From NCBI GenBank assembly GCA_963815495.1, contig CAWFGW010000013.1, positions 1 to 64,000 on the forward strand: DNA of 64,000 nucleotides. The letters are read 5' to 3'. Shown one piece after another: positions 30,827 to 39,883 of the stretch. A model generated the notes under the pieces. It saw only the letters and a program-made list of their open reading frames with translations, was not told the origin of the DNA and searched no databases. How positions within the stretch are numbered: position 1 is the stretch's first letter; the number at the start of each line of letters is the position of its first letter. This stretch comes from CAWFGW01 sp963815495 (GTDB taxonomy: Bacteria > Bacteroidota > Bacteroidia > Cytophagales > JAAEPT01). The translations under genes were made by a program, and so were the position numbers.

Positions 30827-31519
30827 ATGCAAGACAAATTTGCCGTAATTGGGCTAGGATTGATAGGAACAGGTATCGCACGAGCTTTAGCAAAAAAAGG
30901 AGCTGAAGTAATTGCAATAGATACTGATGTGAATAAGGTGGAAAGCATGAAAGATGAGGTGGCTCATGCGGTTGCCTTAGACGCTACCGATGCTAAAGCA
31001 TTAAGATCCCAAAATATTATGGATTGTGATGCAGTGGTAGTTGCTATCGGTCATAATTTTGAAGGACTTTTATTAACTACTGTGCTTTTGCGTGAAATGG
31101 GTGTGAAACGGGTAATTGCTCGTGCCTCCAACAAACACCAAAAAATGATCTTGAATAAAGTGGGGTGTAATGATGTATTTACCCCCGATGAATCTGTTTC
31201 TAAAACAGTCGCGGAAATGTTGATTCACCCCGATGTAAAAGCTTTTTTGCCTTTACCTGATGATTACGAAATTGTAGAAATAAATACACCCAAGCGGGTG
31301 GCAAATAAAAGTTTGAACGAGATTAACATTCGTGAAAAATATAGTTTAAACCTCATTACTATCAAACGTCAATTTACGACTGAAAAAAATGGGGAAAAGA
31401 AATCAGAAGAACATTTAATTGGTGTTCCAAAAGGAGATACTGTACTTCTTGAAACTGATATTTTAATTTTGATTGGGAAGTCGTTTGATGTAGATAAATT
31501 TATAGAAATCAATAAATAA
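30827..31519 (+). CDS. TrkA/KtrA-type potassium uptake regulator
   Basis: A 230-residue protein of two domains. The N-terminal RCK_N Rossmann fold has FAVIGLGLIGTGIARALAK (GxGxxG, residues 4-22) and the acidic end of strand 2 at VIAIDTDVNK. The C-terminal TrkA_C domain (about 140-230) contains TPKRVANKSLNEINIREKY and ends with VLLETDILILIGKS. Such cytoplasmic rings gate KtrB/TrkH channels in response to nucleotides. The channel gene is not in the window. Frame intact, stand-alone. Confidence 0.92.
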   Translation: MQDKFAVIGLGLIGTGIARALAKKGAEVIAIDTDVNKVESMKDEVAHAVALDATDAKALRSQNIMDCDAVVVAIGHNFEGLLLTTVLLREMGVKRVIARASNKHQKMILNKVGCNDVFTPDESVSKTVAEMLIHPDVKAFLPLPDDYEIVEINTPKRVANKSLNEINIREKYSLNLITIKRQFTTEKNGEKKSEEHLIGVPKGDTVLLETDILILIGKSFDVDKFIEINK

Positions 31520-31527
31520 AATTAACT

Positions 31528-32691
31528 TTATTTCGAATAAGATAACCGTTCGTCTAGCTGAGCAAGCCGTATTTTCACGAACTTATTTATCAGCTCTACT
31601 TCCTGTTGATAATGGTTGTCATCAAAATAAAACTTACTGTCTATTGGCCAACGTTGTTGATTTTCTAATATCGCACCCTTAATTAAAGAATCATTTTCCT
31701 TAATTAAGTCCGCAATATGTTGAGCAGAAAACAATCCTTTTTTTCTTAGCTCACCCCATCGTTCTTTTAAGCGAATAATGTACTGGTCCATTTCAGTTAA
31801 CCGTTTCAATAAAACAGATTGATCACAATTCACTTCTACATTCATCATGTTGAGTTCATTATCACCATCGCGTCCAAATGAATGATCATAATCCCATATC
31901 GCAATTCGAAAAGGCGTTTTAGTGTTTACCTTATATAAATAAAAATTCTTCATTACCCCGTCACTATTGTTGGTAAATAATAAAAGTAAATGCCAATCAA
32001 TAATATTATCTAAATCAACCCAGTTAGTAATATTTTTTTTAAACTCTTTATCCGTAGTTGAAAATAAGAATGATCTAAACTCCTCAATGTAAAAAGTAAA
32101 ATCTTTTTTTGAAAACTTGGGATATTTTTGATGATAGTAATTTAAGCTATCCATCCATTCGTAGTTTTTTTCTTTATAAAAAAGTAAAGGTCCCTTAAAT
32201 AACATTGCCATAGAATCCGTTTTGTCTAAATCAAGCATGCCTGCATTCACTTGTTCCATCAAAACATATAATCCTTCATAATTTCCATCAATTTTTAATT
32301 GAATATAATCACACTTTGCAGCTAAATTTTTGTTACCCATTTCGCGAAATAAATCATAACAGATTTTATGTCGCATAAAGGTTTTATCAATATAGCTTGC
32401 ATTCAACACCCAATCGTCATCTTTTGGGAGCGAATTAAAGGTATACTTATTATCTAGTTCTAATGAAAACGAATGTTTATCATAAGCCCTAGACATTCCT
32501 CCTCGAAATTTAATACCTGCATCTAATATGGTATCAATCTCTTGAAACTTATACCCAATTTTACATGTCGTTTTTTCTTGCCAGTTGATCTGCTCCTCAG
32601 AAAAGATTTCAATCACTGGCAACTGATTTTGGCTTGAACAAGTGTAAAAAAGAATAGATAAGTAAACTACTATTTGAATTCGAACAATCAT
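31528..32691 (-). CDS. CotH kinase family protein, probable lipoprotein
   Basis: A 387-residue protein. The N-terminus (VYLSILFYTCSSQ) has a lipobox-like Cys at about residue 18. The CotH pattern follows: IKFRGGMSRAYDKHSFSLEL, then ASYIDKTFMRHKICYDLFRE, QLKIDGNYEGLYVLMEQVN and IAIWDYDHSFGRDGDNE with the Asp that binds the metal. Family members are atypical protein kinases; spore CotH phosphorylates coat proteins, but the bacterial non-spore targets are unknown. Its ATG overlaps the stop of the symporter gene (4 nt), so they form one operon. Confidence 0.85.
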   Translation of the reverse strand: MIVRIQIVVYLSILFYTCSSQNQLPVIEIFSEEQINWQEKTTCKIGYKFQEIDTILDAGIKFRGGMSRAYDKHSFSLELDNKYTFNSLPKDDDWVLNASYIDKTFMRHKICYDLFREMGNKNLAAKCDYIQLKIDGNYEGLYVLMEQVNAGMLDLDKTDSMAMLFKGPLLFYKEKNYEWMDSLNYYHQKYPKFSKKDFTFYIEEFRSFLFSTTDKEFKKNITNWVDLDNIIDWHLLLLFTNNSDGVMKNFYLYKVNTKTPFRIAIWDYDHSFGRDGDNELNMMNVEVNCDQSVLLKRLTEMDQYIIRLKERWGELRKKGLFSAQHIADLIKENDSLIKGAILENQQRWPIDSKFYFDDNHYQQEVELINKFVKIRLAQLDERLSYSK

Positions 32692-34418
32692 TTTTTTTCA
32701 ACTTTTGTGTTGTTACCAATTGTCACTTGTAATAGCAATCCAAAAACAACAACTAAAGCACAACCTACAACATTATACCATAGATACCCCATTTGTAACC
32801 AAGATACTGCGGTACCGCTCTCATTCACAAAATGTATATACACCACACATAGTTCCGCTAAGACTGCCGCCCAAAAAACCGCATTTCCTTTAATGTATTT
32901 AACGTAAAAAGCCACTACAAAAATCCCTAAAATAGTACCATAAAAAAGTGAACCTAATAAGTTTACTGCCTGAATTAAATTCTCAAATAATGAAGCATAT
33001 GTCGCAAAAATTATAGCTAAAATACCCCAACCTAGAGTGAAAAGCTTGGTGGAATTAAAGTAATGCTTATCGTTAAATTTGTCTTTGAACTTTCGTTTAT
33101 ATATATCAATCGTAGTGGTAGAACCTAGCGCATTTAACTCTGAAGCGGTGGAGGACATCGCTGCACAAAACATCACTGCAAACAGTAACCCAACTAAACC
33201 TTCAGGTAGATGGTCCATCACGTAGGTCATAAAGATGTAGTCTTTATCATTGGTTTCGGCTTCGGGACTAACCTTTTTAATAATTTCCTTAACCTCTTCT
33301 CTTTTAATTTTTTCAATTGACTCCCAAGCTAAAGCTTTAGTTTGCAACACCATTTCTTGGAGAGTGTCATTGTGGCGTGCTGCAATACTTAAGTCATTCA
33401 GTATCTCTCTTTTCTTTTTAAATACAGAAGCATATTCTTCTTCTAACACAGTAATTTGCTCACTATATTCCGATTGCTTGGCCTCTTCTAATTGAACTCT
33501 GTTAAAGAAAATTGGCGGTTGAACAAATTGATAAAACACAAATACCATCACACCAATCATCAAAATAATAAACTGCATAGGTATTTTTAATAGTCCATTC
33601 ATCATCAACCCAAGGCGACTTTGGGTTATTGATTTACCCGAAAGATAACGTTGCACCTGTGACTGATCTGTTCCGAAGTAGGACATAAATAAAAAGAAAG
33701 AAGCGGAAACTCCTGACCAGAAATTGTAACGGTCATCCAAGTCAAAATTGAAGTTTACTAAATTCAATTTGCCCATTTTACCAGCCACATGAAGTGCATC
33801 AACTACTCCGATTTCTTTAGGAAGCATGGAAATTACTAAAAACCCTGCGACTATCATCCCCCCCATCATTACAGCCATTTGTTGTTTTTGAGTTTGAGTG
33901 ACTGCCTTAGTGCCTCCAGAAACCGTGTAGAGAATCACTAGCACTCCGATTAAAATATTTGTCGCCCACAAACTCCAGCCTAATAGCGTTGAGAGAATAA
34001 TGGAAGGAGCGTAAATAGTAATGCCCGCGGCTAGCCCTCGTTGAATCAAAAACAATCCTGCTCCTAACGTTCGAGTTTTAACATCAAATCTGTTCTCCAA
34101 AAATTCATAGGCAGTATATACTTTTAACTTATAAAAAAGCGGAACAAACGTAATCGAAAGTACAATCATTGCTAAAGGTAATCCAAAATAAAACTGGATA
34201 AACCGCATGCCATCAGTATATGCTTGACCTGGAGTAGATAAAAAAGTAATCGCACTCGCCTGCGTAGCCATTACAGATATTCCTATGCCCCACCAGTTGG
34301 TATCACTATCACCTTTAAGATATGATTCCAGTGTCGCGGTATGACGGGTTTTGTATACCCCATAGGCGACTATGAAAATTAATGTTCCTAATAAAACAAT
34401 CCAATCAATAATACTCAT
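32688..34418 (-). CDS. Sodium:solute symporter (SSS family)
   Basis: A 576-residue protein with about 13 membrane helices in the SSF order. MATQASAITFLSTPGQAYTDGM (near residue 52) and AAMSSTASELNALGSTTTIDIY (near 420) are the family's sodium-site regions. A hydrophilic insertion of about 90 residues rich in Glu and Lys (around residues 310-400) carries predicted coiled coil. Substrate is unknown; related Bacteroidetes proteins are annotated for sialic acid, glucose or inositol. Its start overlaps the stop of a 36-residue membrane protein gene, a likely partner. Confidence 0.9.
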   Translation of the reverse strand: MSIIDWIVLLGTLIFIVAYGVYKTRHTATLESYLKGDSDTNWWGIGISVMATQASAITFLSTPGQAYTDGMRFIQFYFGLPLAMIVLSITFVPLFYKLKVYTAYEFLENRFDVKTRTLGAGLFLIQRGLAAGITIYAPSIILSTLLGWSLWATNILIGVLVILYTVSGGTKAVTQTQKQQMAVMMGGMIVAGFLVISMLPKEIGVVDALHVAGKMGKLNLVNFNFDLDDRYNFWSGVSASFFLFMSYFGTDQSQVQRYLSGKSITQSRLGLMMNGLLKIPMQFIILMIGVMVFVFYQFVQPPIFFNRVQLEEAKQSEYSEQITVLEEEYASVFKKKREILNDLSIAARHNDTLQEMVLQTKALAWESIEKIKREEVKEIIKKVSPEAETNDKDYIFMTYVMDHLPEGLVGLLFAVMFCAAMSSTASELNALGSTTTIDIYKRKFKDKFNDKHYFNSTKLFTLGWGILAIIFATYASLFENLIQAVNLLGSLFYGTILGIFVVAFYVKYIKGNAVFWAAVLAELCVVYIHFVNESGTAVSWLQMGYLWYNVVGCALVVVFGLLLQVTIGNNTKVEKK

Positions 34419-34525
34419 GAAAAATGCAGAGTAAAGAGGTAAAACATCAACACCATAAATGCCAAATTATAAATTAACAATGCATACCATGAGAGCCAGT
34501 TTTTAAATAGTGGTGGTTTGTCCAT
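34415..34525 (-). CDS. 36-residue single-helix membrane protein, symporter partner
   Basis: A small frame from ATG at 34523-34525: MDKPPLFKNWLSW followed by one helix (YALLIYNLAFMVLMFYLF) and TLHFS. Its TGA overlaps the symporter ATG as ATGA, typical of coupled translation. The basic/aromatic N-terminus before the helix suggests a cytoplasmic N-end. Small subunits occur with some SSS transporters, but I do not recognise this one by name. Confidence 0.55.
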   Translation of the reverse strand: MDKPPLFKNWLSWYALLIYNLAFMVLMFYLFTLHFS

Positions 34526-34567
34526 GTTTTGAGTTGTTAGTTTTTAGTCGTGAGTAGCTAGAGTCTA

Positions 34568-34649
34568 GTTTTAAGTAGTAAGTTTTTTTTTGTTTTAAGT
34601 AGTAAGTTATAAGTTTTAAGTAAAAGGGGAACTGTCCACTTATAACTTA
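34568..34649. repeat. AT-rich direct repeats and 12-bp stem hairpin
   Basis: A 17-bp direct repeat (GTTTTAAGTAGTAAGTT) occurs at 34568-34584 and 34592-34608. Overlapping it, TAAGTTATAAGT (34603-34614) pairs with ACTTATAACTTA (34638-34649) around a 23-nt loop. It lies just after the PIG-L gene on the minus strand and could end that transcript, though no clean T-run follows. Confidence 0.5.
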
Positions 34650-34668
34650 TCACTCAAAAACCCCACAC

Positions 34669-37128
34669 TTAATACTCCAATAGGTTTACCAACAAACGAA
34701 AAGCACCTGGCACCCCAGCAGGTAGTTCTCTAAAGAAAGAAATTCCTGTATAGATGATATGTCCTTTACCATAATTAGCGACTAATAGTGCCCCATCTTT
34801 ATCGGTTTCGTCTTGATCATGCCATCGGAGTATTGGCTCATATTCTACACTCCATTCATTGGGGAAATACAATCCACGCTCTTGTACCCAGGTTTCAAAA
34901 TCGGCTTCGGCTATTTTATTTGGTGAGTTCAGTACAGGATGTTCTGGAGCTAAGAAAGTTACTTTTGCATTTTCTTCTGTGACTCTATCTCGCGATAATT
35001 TTAACGTATAGGGTGCAAACGTTTCCGTTTTCAAACGGTGATTGGTGTTGTATTGGTAAACCAACGTCCCTCCGTTTTTTACAAACGCATGTAATTTAGG
35101 TAACATAAACTCGATACGGTCTAAGGTATTCAAGGCTCTAATGCCTAACATAATCGTGTGAAATCGAGCTAAATTTTCTTGTTGTAAGTCCGTCTCGGTA
35201 AGTAGTTCGACATCATAACCAATTGTTCGTAAACTTTGAGGAACTACATCACCCGCACCTTCGATGTAGCCAATTTTGATGTCTGACTTTTTCAAATCTA
35301 CAAACACGATATTTGTTTCTGCCTTAGGGAAAAATACCTGAGGGGGAATGTGATCATAATTTATATTGACAATTGATTGGTTAGTGGTCTTTCCCTTTGA
35401 GCTTACTGAAACAGTTAACTTTCCATTTACAGGGTTTTTTGATGGCGTAAGTTTCAGTTTCAACAACTGTTCTTCACCTTTTTTAGGCAGGTCAATTTTC
35501 CAATTCGTTTGTTCTAGTAACCATCCTTTAGGTGCCTCAAGGGTTAAATCACCTTGAAAATTATCTACCCCTGCTTTCACTATACATTCAATAGTTTGGG
35601 GTTCTCTATTTGGAAATAAGTGAATAGGCTCTTTAAAATTCACAAAGACATTTGGAGTAATCACAAATGGGGTATATAACTCACCTTTGGCAGGGTCTGT
35701 TTTTTTGTAAACCAACGGAATGTTGTAGTTAAACACAGCTCCTTCTATTGCTACTTTTACTGATGCCATGATTGCTGGTTCAGCTACTGCTTTCCCAATA
35801 TCTGCTTTATTTTTTACTTCATACATTCCAAGAGAACCTTCTTCTCTTAACCAATACGGCTGAGTTATGGGTATATCATCAGCTAAAGCATAACTGTAAT
35901 TCAATTTCATAAGCTGATTGGTTTTTAAAACAGTGTCCAACGGTTGAGAATGTTTACTGTTTGAAAACGAAATGTTTTTCAAGGTCACTTTAGCTTTTGA
36001 GCGATTGACCAATTCATAATTCACTGTGATTGAATCTCCCGCTGTAGCAGAGACATCCATTGCTACTGCCTCCAAAAAGAGCCCCGCACAATCTTTGATA
36101 AGGGTATTTACTTCTGCCAATTTCTGATTCTTCCAATAATCATCTTTAATTGTCATGAGCGCCTCGCGTATTTTTAATAGTTTGTTAATGCTATTTGCTG
36201 GCTGATTGATACTATAAGAGGCTAGTAATTCATTCACTAACTTTTCTATTTTATCACCCCCCTTTACTCGCGACCATGAAGTGTTAATGCCTTCAAACAA
36301 ATCGTCTTTTGCTTCTATGCCTTTGTGGTGGGTGAAGTATTCCATTTCCTCACCACGGGTAGCGGCCGTACCAAAACCTTGGGTTTTGTGTTGACTTCTT
36401 GAGTGTGCTGAAATCTCGTTAATAGATTGTCCTAATAACGCTGAATATTCTCCAATGTTTAATGCCACTACCCCGGAATCATTTGCTGAAATATTCGGAT
36501 CCCACCAACGACCTGAGTTAGTTACAATTCGAGTAGCTTGCCAAGAAGCCAAGTTCTGCTCAGGAAATGCTTTTTTATCTGCTGCTACATCAAACCCCTC
36601 TAAGCCCAACAAGGCCGAAGCTGTATGATGACCATGACCTGCACGTTCGTCAGGTGGAAAACGAAGTACAATCACATCAGGCCGAAACTGACGAATGACT
36701 AATACTACATCAGAAAGCAGTTTGTCTTTATCCCAAATCTGCAAGGTTTCATTGGCTGTTTTAGAATAGCCAAAATCATTTGCTCGAGCAAAAAACTGTA
36801 TCCCTCCATCAATTTCCCGAGCTGCTAAAAGCTCTTGTGTTCGTATGACACCTAAGGCATCACGTATTTCAGGGCCAATCAAATTTTGACCACCACTCCC
36901 TCGAGTCAACGACAAATAAGCGGTATTGAATAATTTCTCTTGCGCACAATAGGCAATAAAACGTGTGTTTTCATCATCCGGGTGGGCAGCCAGATAAAGT
37001 ACATTACCTAACACCTTCAGTTTTTCCATTTTCTGGTAGATTTCTGCTGATGATGGTTGCGTTGATTTTTGGGCTGACACAACGAATAACAAACTAAAGC
37101 AAACGCTTAAAAAGGTGATTTTTTTCAT
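34669..37128 (-). CDS. Exported PIG-L family deacetylase, large form
   Basis: An 819-residue protein with a signal peptide (ITFLSVCFSLLFVVSA). The PIG-L/LmbE domain comes first: VLYLAAHPDDENTRFIAYC (about residues 40-58) with the zinc ligands His and Asp-Asp, and FPPDERAGHGHHTASALLG (about 155-173) with the later His. The remaining 550 residues are beta-rich, with NPF-like sandwich segments and a C-terminal flavodoxin-like or glutamine amidotransferase-like domain (GYIEGAGDVVPQSLRTIGYDV). Such enzymes remove N-acetyl groups from GlcNAc-type sugars. The long exported form is frequent in Bacteroidetes; its natural substrate is not known. Frame intact. Confidence 0.88.
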   Translation of the reverse strand: MKKITFLSVCFSLLFVVSAQKSTQPSSAEIYQKMEKLKVLGNVLYLAAHPDDENTRFIAYCAQEKLFNTAYLSLTRGSGGQNLIGPEIRDALGVIRTQELLAAREIDGGIQFFARANDFGYSKTANETLQIWDKDKLLSDVVLVIRQFRPDVIVLRFPPDERAGHGHHTASALLGLEGFDVAADKKAFPEQNLASWQATRIVTNSGRWWDPNISANDSGVVALNIGEYSALLGQSINEISAHSRSQHKTQGFGTAATRGEEMEYFTHHKGIEAKDDLFEGINTSWSRVKGGDKIEKLVNELLASYSINQPANSINKLLKIREALMTIKDDYWKNQKLAEVNTLIKDCAGLFLEAVAMDVSATAGDSITVNYELVNRSKAKVTLKNISFSNSKHSQPLDTVLKTNQLMKLNYSYALADDIPITQPYWLREEGSLGMYEVKNKADIGKAVAEPAIMASVKVAIEGAVFNYNIPLVYKKTDPAKGELYTPFVITPNVFVNFKEPIHLFPNREPQTIECIVKAGVDNFQGDLTLEAPKGWLLEQTNWKIDLPKKGEEQLLKLKLTPSKNPVNGKLTVSVSSKGKTTNQSIVNINYDHIPPQVFFPKAETNIVFVDLKKSDIKIGYIEGAGDVVPQSLRTIGYDVELLTETDLQQENLARFHTIMLGIRALNTLDRIEFMLPKLHAFVKNGGTLVYQYNTNHRLKTETFAPYTLKLSRDRVTEENAKVTFLAPEHPVLNSPNKIAEADFETWVQERGLYFPNEWSVEYEPILRWHDQDETDKDGALLVANYGKGHIIYTGISFFRELPAGVPGAFRLLVNLLEY

Positions 37129-37348
37129 GTCCTATTCTCTAATTCTTTCTTCACAGCAGCATAACCAATCTGAGATGCTGGATGTTCCACTAGTTTTAAA
37201 ACTGATAGTGAATAAGGCTTAAAAGTAATTGAATTAGTAGAAATGCGGTAAGGGATTAACATAAAATGTCCAAATGAATATTGAACCCATCTCCAAAATA
37301 AAAAATGTTGTTAGTACACATCGTAATTTCTTATGTACTTATCAACTA

Positions 37349-37941
37349 CTATTTATTGTCCGGATGCTTTCTTATTAAGTTGTATCGAACGATAAAAATA
37401 GTGCTATCATCCATTGAATCAATTACCTCTACCTTATTCTCATGTAATTTTGCTATAACACCAGTCTTGATAGTACCAAACAGGTGTTTTTTGAAATAGA
37501 TTTTTTCTCCAATTTTAAAGCCTAGGTATTCAACTATCTTTTGCTGGTCTAATTGATCTATAATCGCTGGTTTAGGAGTTGTAATGGTCTCGCTTATGGC
37601 AATCTCCTGCATTATATCTGCTGATATAAATACTCGGTTGATTTGCACAATAAAAAAATTACTGGTTTTATATTCAAACGATATATTATTAAGCGTCTGA
37701 CCTTCTTTCAATTTCACATTGTTAAACAATATATTTTTAGCTTCAGCTAAAAGACTGTTTTTAGATAATCCTCCAATCCCCAAAACATGTACAGTAGGTG
37801 AGGACTTTTCATTGATTCTTTCTATTATTTTTTTGTCGGAGTTATCGGTTCATATCCAACAATATTCCCACCATGATGAAAAGCACAACCACTTAACAAA
37901 GTAAAACAACTACTAAGTATTAAAATTTTAATTGATTGCAT
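37349..37941 (-). CDS. Lipoprotein, DUF6567/TRL-like (frame broken once)
   Basis: The start MQSIKILILSSCFTLLSGC gives a clear lipobox (LLSGC) with Cys at residue 19. The family-like core reads VLGIGGLSKNSLLAEAKNIL followed by NNVKL and a strand-rich end FVISADI. I recall this pattern in short Bacteroidetes lipoproteins (DUF6567). A lysine-rich extension of about 75 residues (PKPAIIDQLDQQKIVEY... to KHPDNK) is added. The break near 37836 is a lost A in a run of A: one base added restores the frame, unlike the insertions elsewhere. About 198 residues. Confidence 0.55.
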
Positions 37942-37971
37942 TGTGTTGCTTTATTAGGTGTAGAACAAAAA

Positions 37972-38003
37972 TAAAAAAAAGGTCTGGGAGACACAGACCT
38001 TTT
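37972..38003 (-). terminator. Terminator after the acyl-CoA synthetase gene
   Basis: AAAAGGTCTG/CAGACCTTTT forms a 10-bp stem with a 7-nt loop (TGTCTCC on the minus strand). On the minus strand the stem ends in a run of eight T (37973-37980). It lies 13 nt after the stop at 38017. Confidence 0.85.
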
Positions 38004-38016
38004 AAAAGATTAAAAT

Positions 38017-39780
38017 CTAACAATCATAAATCCAGTCAATTTCTTTATGATAATTGGCTAGTATGACTTTACGTTTACACTTCATGGTTGGGGTTAGTTC
38101 GCCCGCTTCAATTGACCACAACCGTGGAAGTAGTTTAAACCGTTTTACTTGCTCATATCGTGCAAAGTTCTCATTGTATTTATCTATCTCTCGCTGAAAT
38201 TTTTCAATCACTTCAGGGCGCTCAATCATTTCAGCATCGGTCGTGTAACCATAACCTTTATATTCACAATAGTCTTTAAGATTAGGAAAACTAGGCACAA
38301 TGAGCGCCCCAGGGAATTTTTGGTTTTCTCCTACTATCATGATCTGTTCAATCAGTACTGATTCCACAAATTTAGTTTCTAAAGCTTGAGGAGAGACGTA
38401 TTTACCACCTGAAGTCTTGAAAATCTCTTTAATACGACCTGTTATTTTCAAGAAACGTTCTTCATGCCATGTGCCCAAATCGCCTGTATGGAACCAGCCT
38501 TCTGGATCAATAGCTTGAGCCGTAGCCTCTGGGTTTTTATAATAACCTTTCATGATGTGTGGACCTTTCGTCCATATTTCACCCGATTCAGATAATTTTA
38601 CTTCTATTCCTTTGATAATTGGGCCCACAGTACCTATTCGGTTATTTTCCGCCTCATAACGATTCACAGAGATTACGGGAGAGGTTTCTGTTAATCCGTA
38701 ACCCTCTAATATATGAATACCAGCGGCCCAAAAGACACGAGCTAATCGAGGTTGCAAAGCTGCACTTCCCGTAACGATAGCACGGACATTTCCACCCAAT
38801 GCATCTTTCCATTTACTGAATATTAATTTTCGAGCTATGCCTAGTTTAAATCGGTACCAAAAGCCCATATCTTTTCCCACGATAAATTGGTCGCCTAAGT
38901 CAAGAGCCCAAAAGAATAACATCTTTTTAAACCCTGTTAGCTCCAATCCTTTTGCATAAATTTTATCGTATACTTTTTCTAACAGACGAGGTACACAAGT
39001 GAAAAAGTAGGGTTTGCTCTCTTTTAAATTATCTCCAATCGTTTCTATGCTTTCTGCAAAATCAATCGAAACACCTTCATGCAGATACAAAAACACCAGC
39101 ATACGTTCAAATACATGGCACATCGGCAAAAAGCTCAGCACATTAGTCGAACTGTCTACTGGTAAAAGAGGTATTGCAGCCCCCACATTACTCACCAAAT
39201 TATTGTGGGTAAGCATGACCCCTTTTGGGGTGCCCGTGGTTCCTGAGGTGTAAATTATGGTTAACACATCATCTCCAGTTACTCCTGCGCGATAAGCATC
39301 TAACTCAACCTCGTCTTTTCCTTTTCCTAACTCTAATAACTCGGACCAGTGTTTGGCCCCTCCAATCGTTTCTATGGTATAAATTGCCTCAATATTGGGT
39401 AAGTCTTTTGTGGCTACTTGTATCTTATCGTATAATTCTTGTGTTTCTACAAACACGACTTTTGTTTCACTATTCTCAAAAATATAGCGAATATCCTCTG
39501 GGGTTAAGGTAGGGTAAATAGGTACACTTATAGCGCCCAATTGCTGAATTCCAAAATCAATGGCCACCCACTCAAACCGGTTGTAAGATACGATAGCTAC
39601 TTTATCCCCTTTCTGTACACCCAATTCTGCAAGTCCTAAACTTACCTGATTACAACGCTCAACAAATTCGTTGGTACTGTACGATTCCCACTGTCCATTA
39701 CGCTTTTTAGAAATTAATTTTTTCTTCTGATAGGTTGATTTCAGAACTGGTAAAATGTCAAATATGCGAGTTATAGCCAT
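38017..39780 (-). CDS. Long-chain acyl-CoA synthetase (AMP-binding family)
   Basis: A 587-residue adenylate-forming enzyme that activates fatty acids as acyl-AMP and then acyl-CoA. The P-loop signature TIIYTSGTTGTPKGVMLTH is near residue 180, the adenine motif ILEGYGLTETSPVIS near 355, and GWFHTGDLGTWHEERFLKI, then GRIKEIFKTSGGKYVSPQ near 460. I use the ATG at 39780 (MAITRIFDIL); the frame opens 21 nt earlier, but homologues begin near here. Cytoplasmic or membrane-associated. Frame intact. Confidence 0.93.
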   Translation of the reverse strand: MAITRIFDILPVLKSTYQKKKLISKKRNGQWESYSTNEFVERCNQVSLGLAELGVQKGDKVAIVSYNRFEWVAIDFGIQQLGAISVPIYPTLTPEDIRYIFENSETKVVFVETQELYDKIQVATKDLPNIEAIYTIETIGGAKHWSELLELGKGKDEVELDAYRAGVTGDDVLTIIYTSGTTGTPKGVMLTHNNLVSNVGAAIPLLPVDSSTNVLSFLPMCHVFERMLVFLYLHEGVSIDFAESIETIGDNLKESKPYFFTCVPRLLEKVYDKIYAKGLELTGFKKMLFFWALDLGDQFIVGKDMGFWYRFKLGIARKLIFSKWKDALGGNVRAIVTGSAALQPRLARVFWAAGIHILEGYGLTETSPVISVNRYEAENNRIGTVGPIIKGIEVKLSESGEIWTKGPHIMKGYYKNPEATAQAIDPEGWFHTGDLGTWHEERFLKITGRIKEIFKTSGGKYVSPQALETKFVESVLIEQIMIVGENQKFPGALIVPSFPNLKDYCEYKGYGYTTDAEMIERPEVIEKFQREIDKYNENFARYEQVKRFKLLPRLWSIEAGELTPTMKCKRKVILANYHKEIDWIYDC

Positions 39781-39883
39781 AGTTGTATTGTTTAATGTCA
39801 CTTCTTACGCAAAAAGTGATAAAATGATTTTAAACCAATTCTTAATATACAAATAGAAAAATAAGTTGGCTTCGTTTTTTTTA

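Noticed and set aside
34568..34649. Possible CRISPR-like array from the 17-bp direct repeat
   Set aside because: Only two copies, spaced 7 bp apart and AT-rich, with no cas genes; it is simple intergenic repetition with a hairpin.
37305..37499. Plus-strand frame opposite the lipoprotein gene
   Set aside because: It has no recognisable features and lies opposite a better supported lipoprotein with a clear lipobox.
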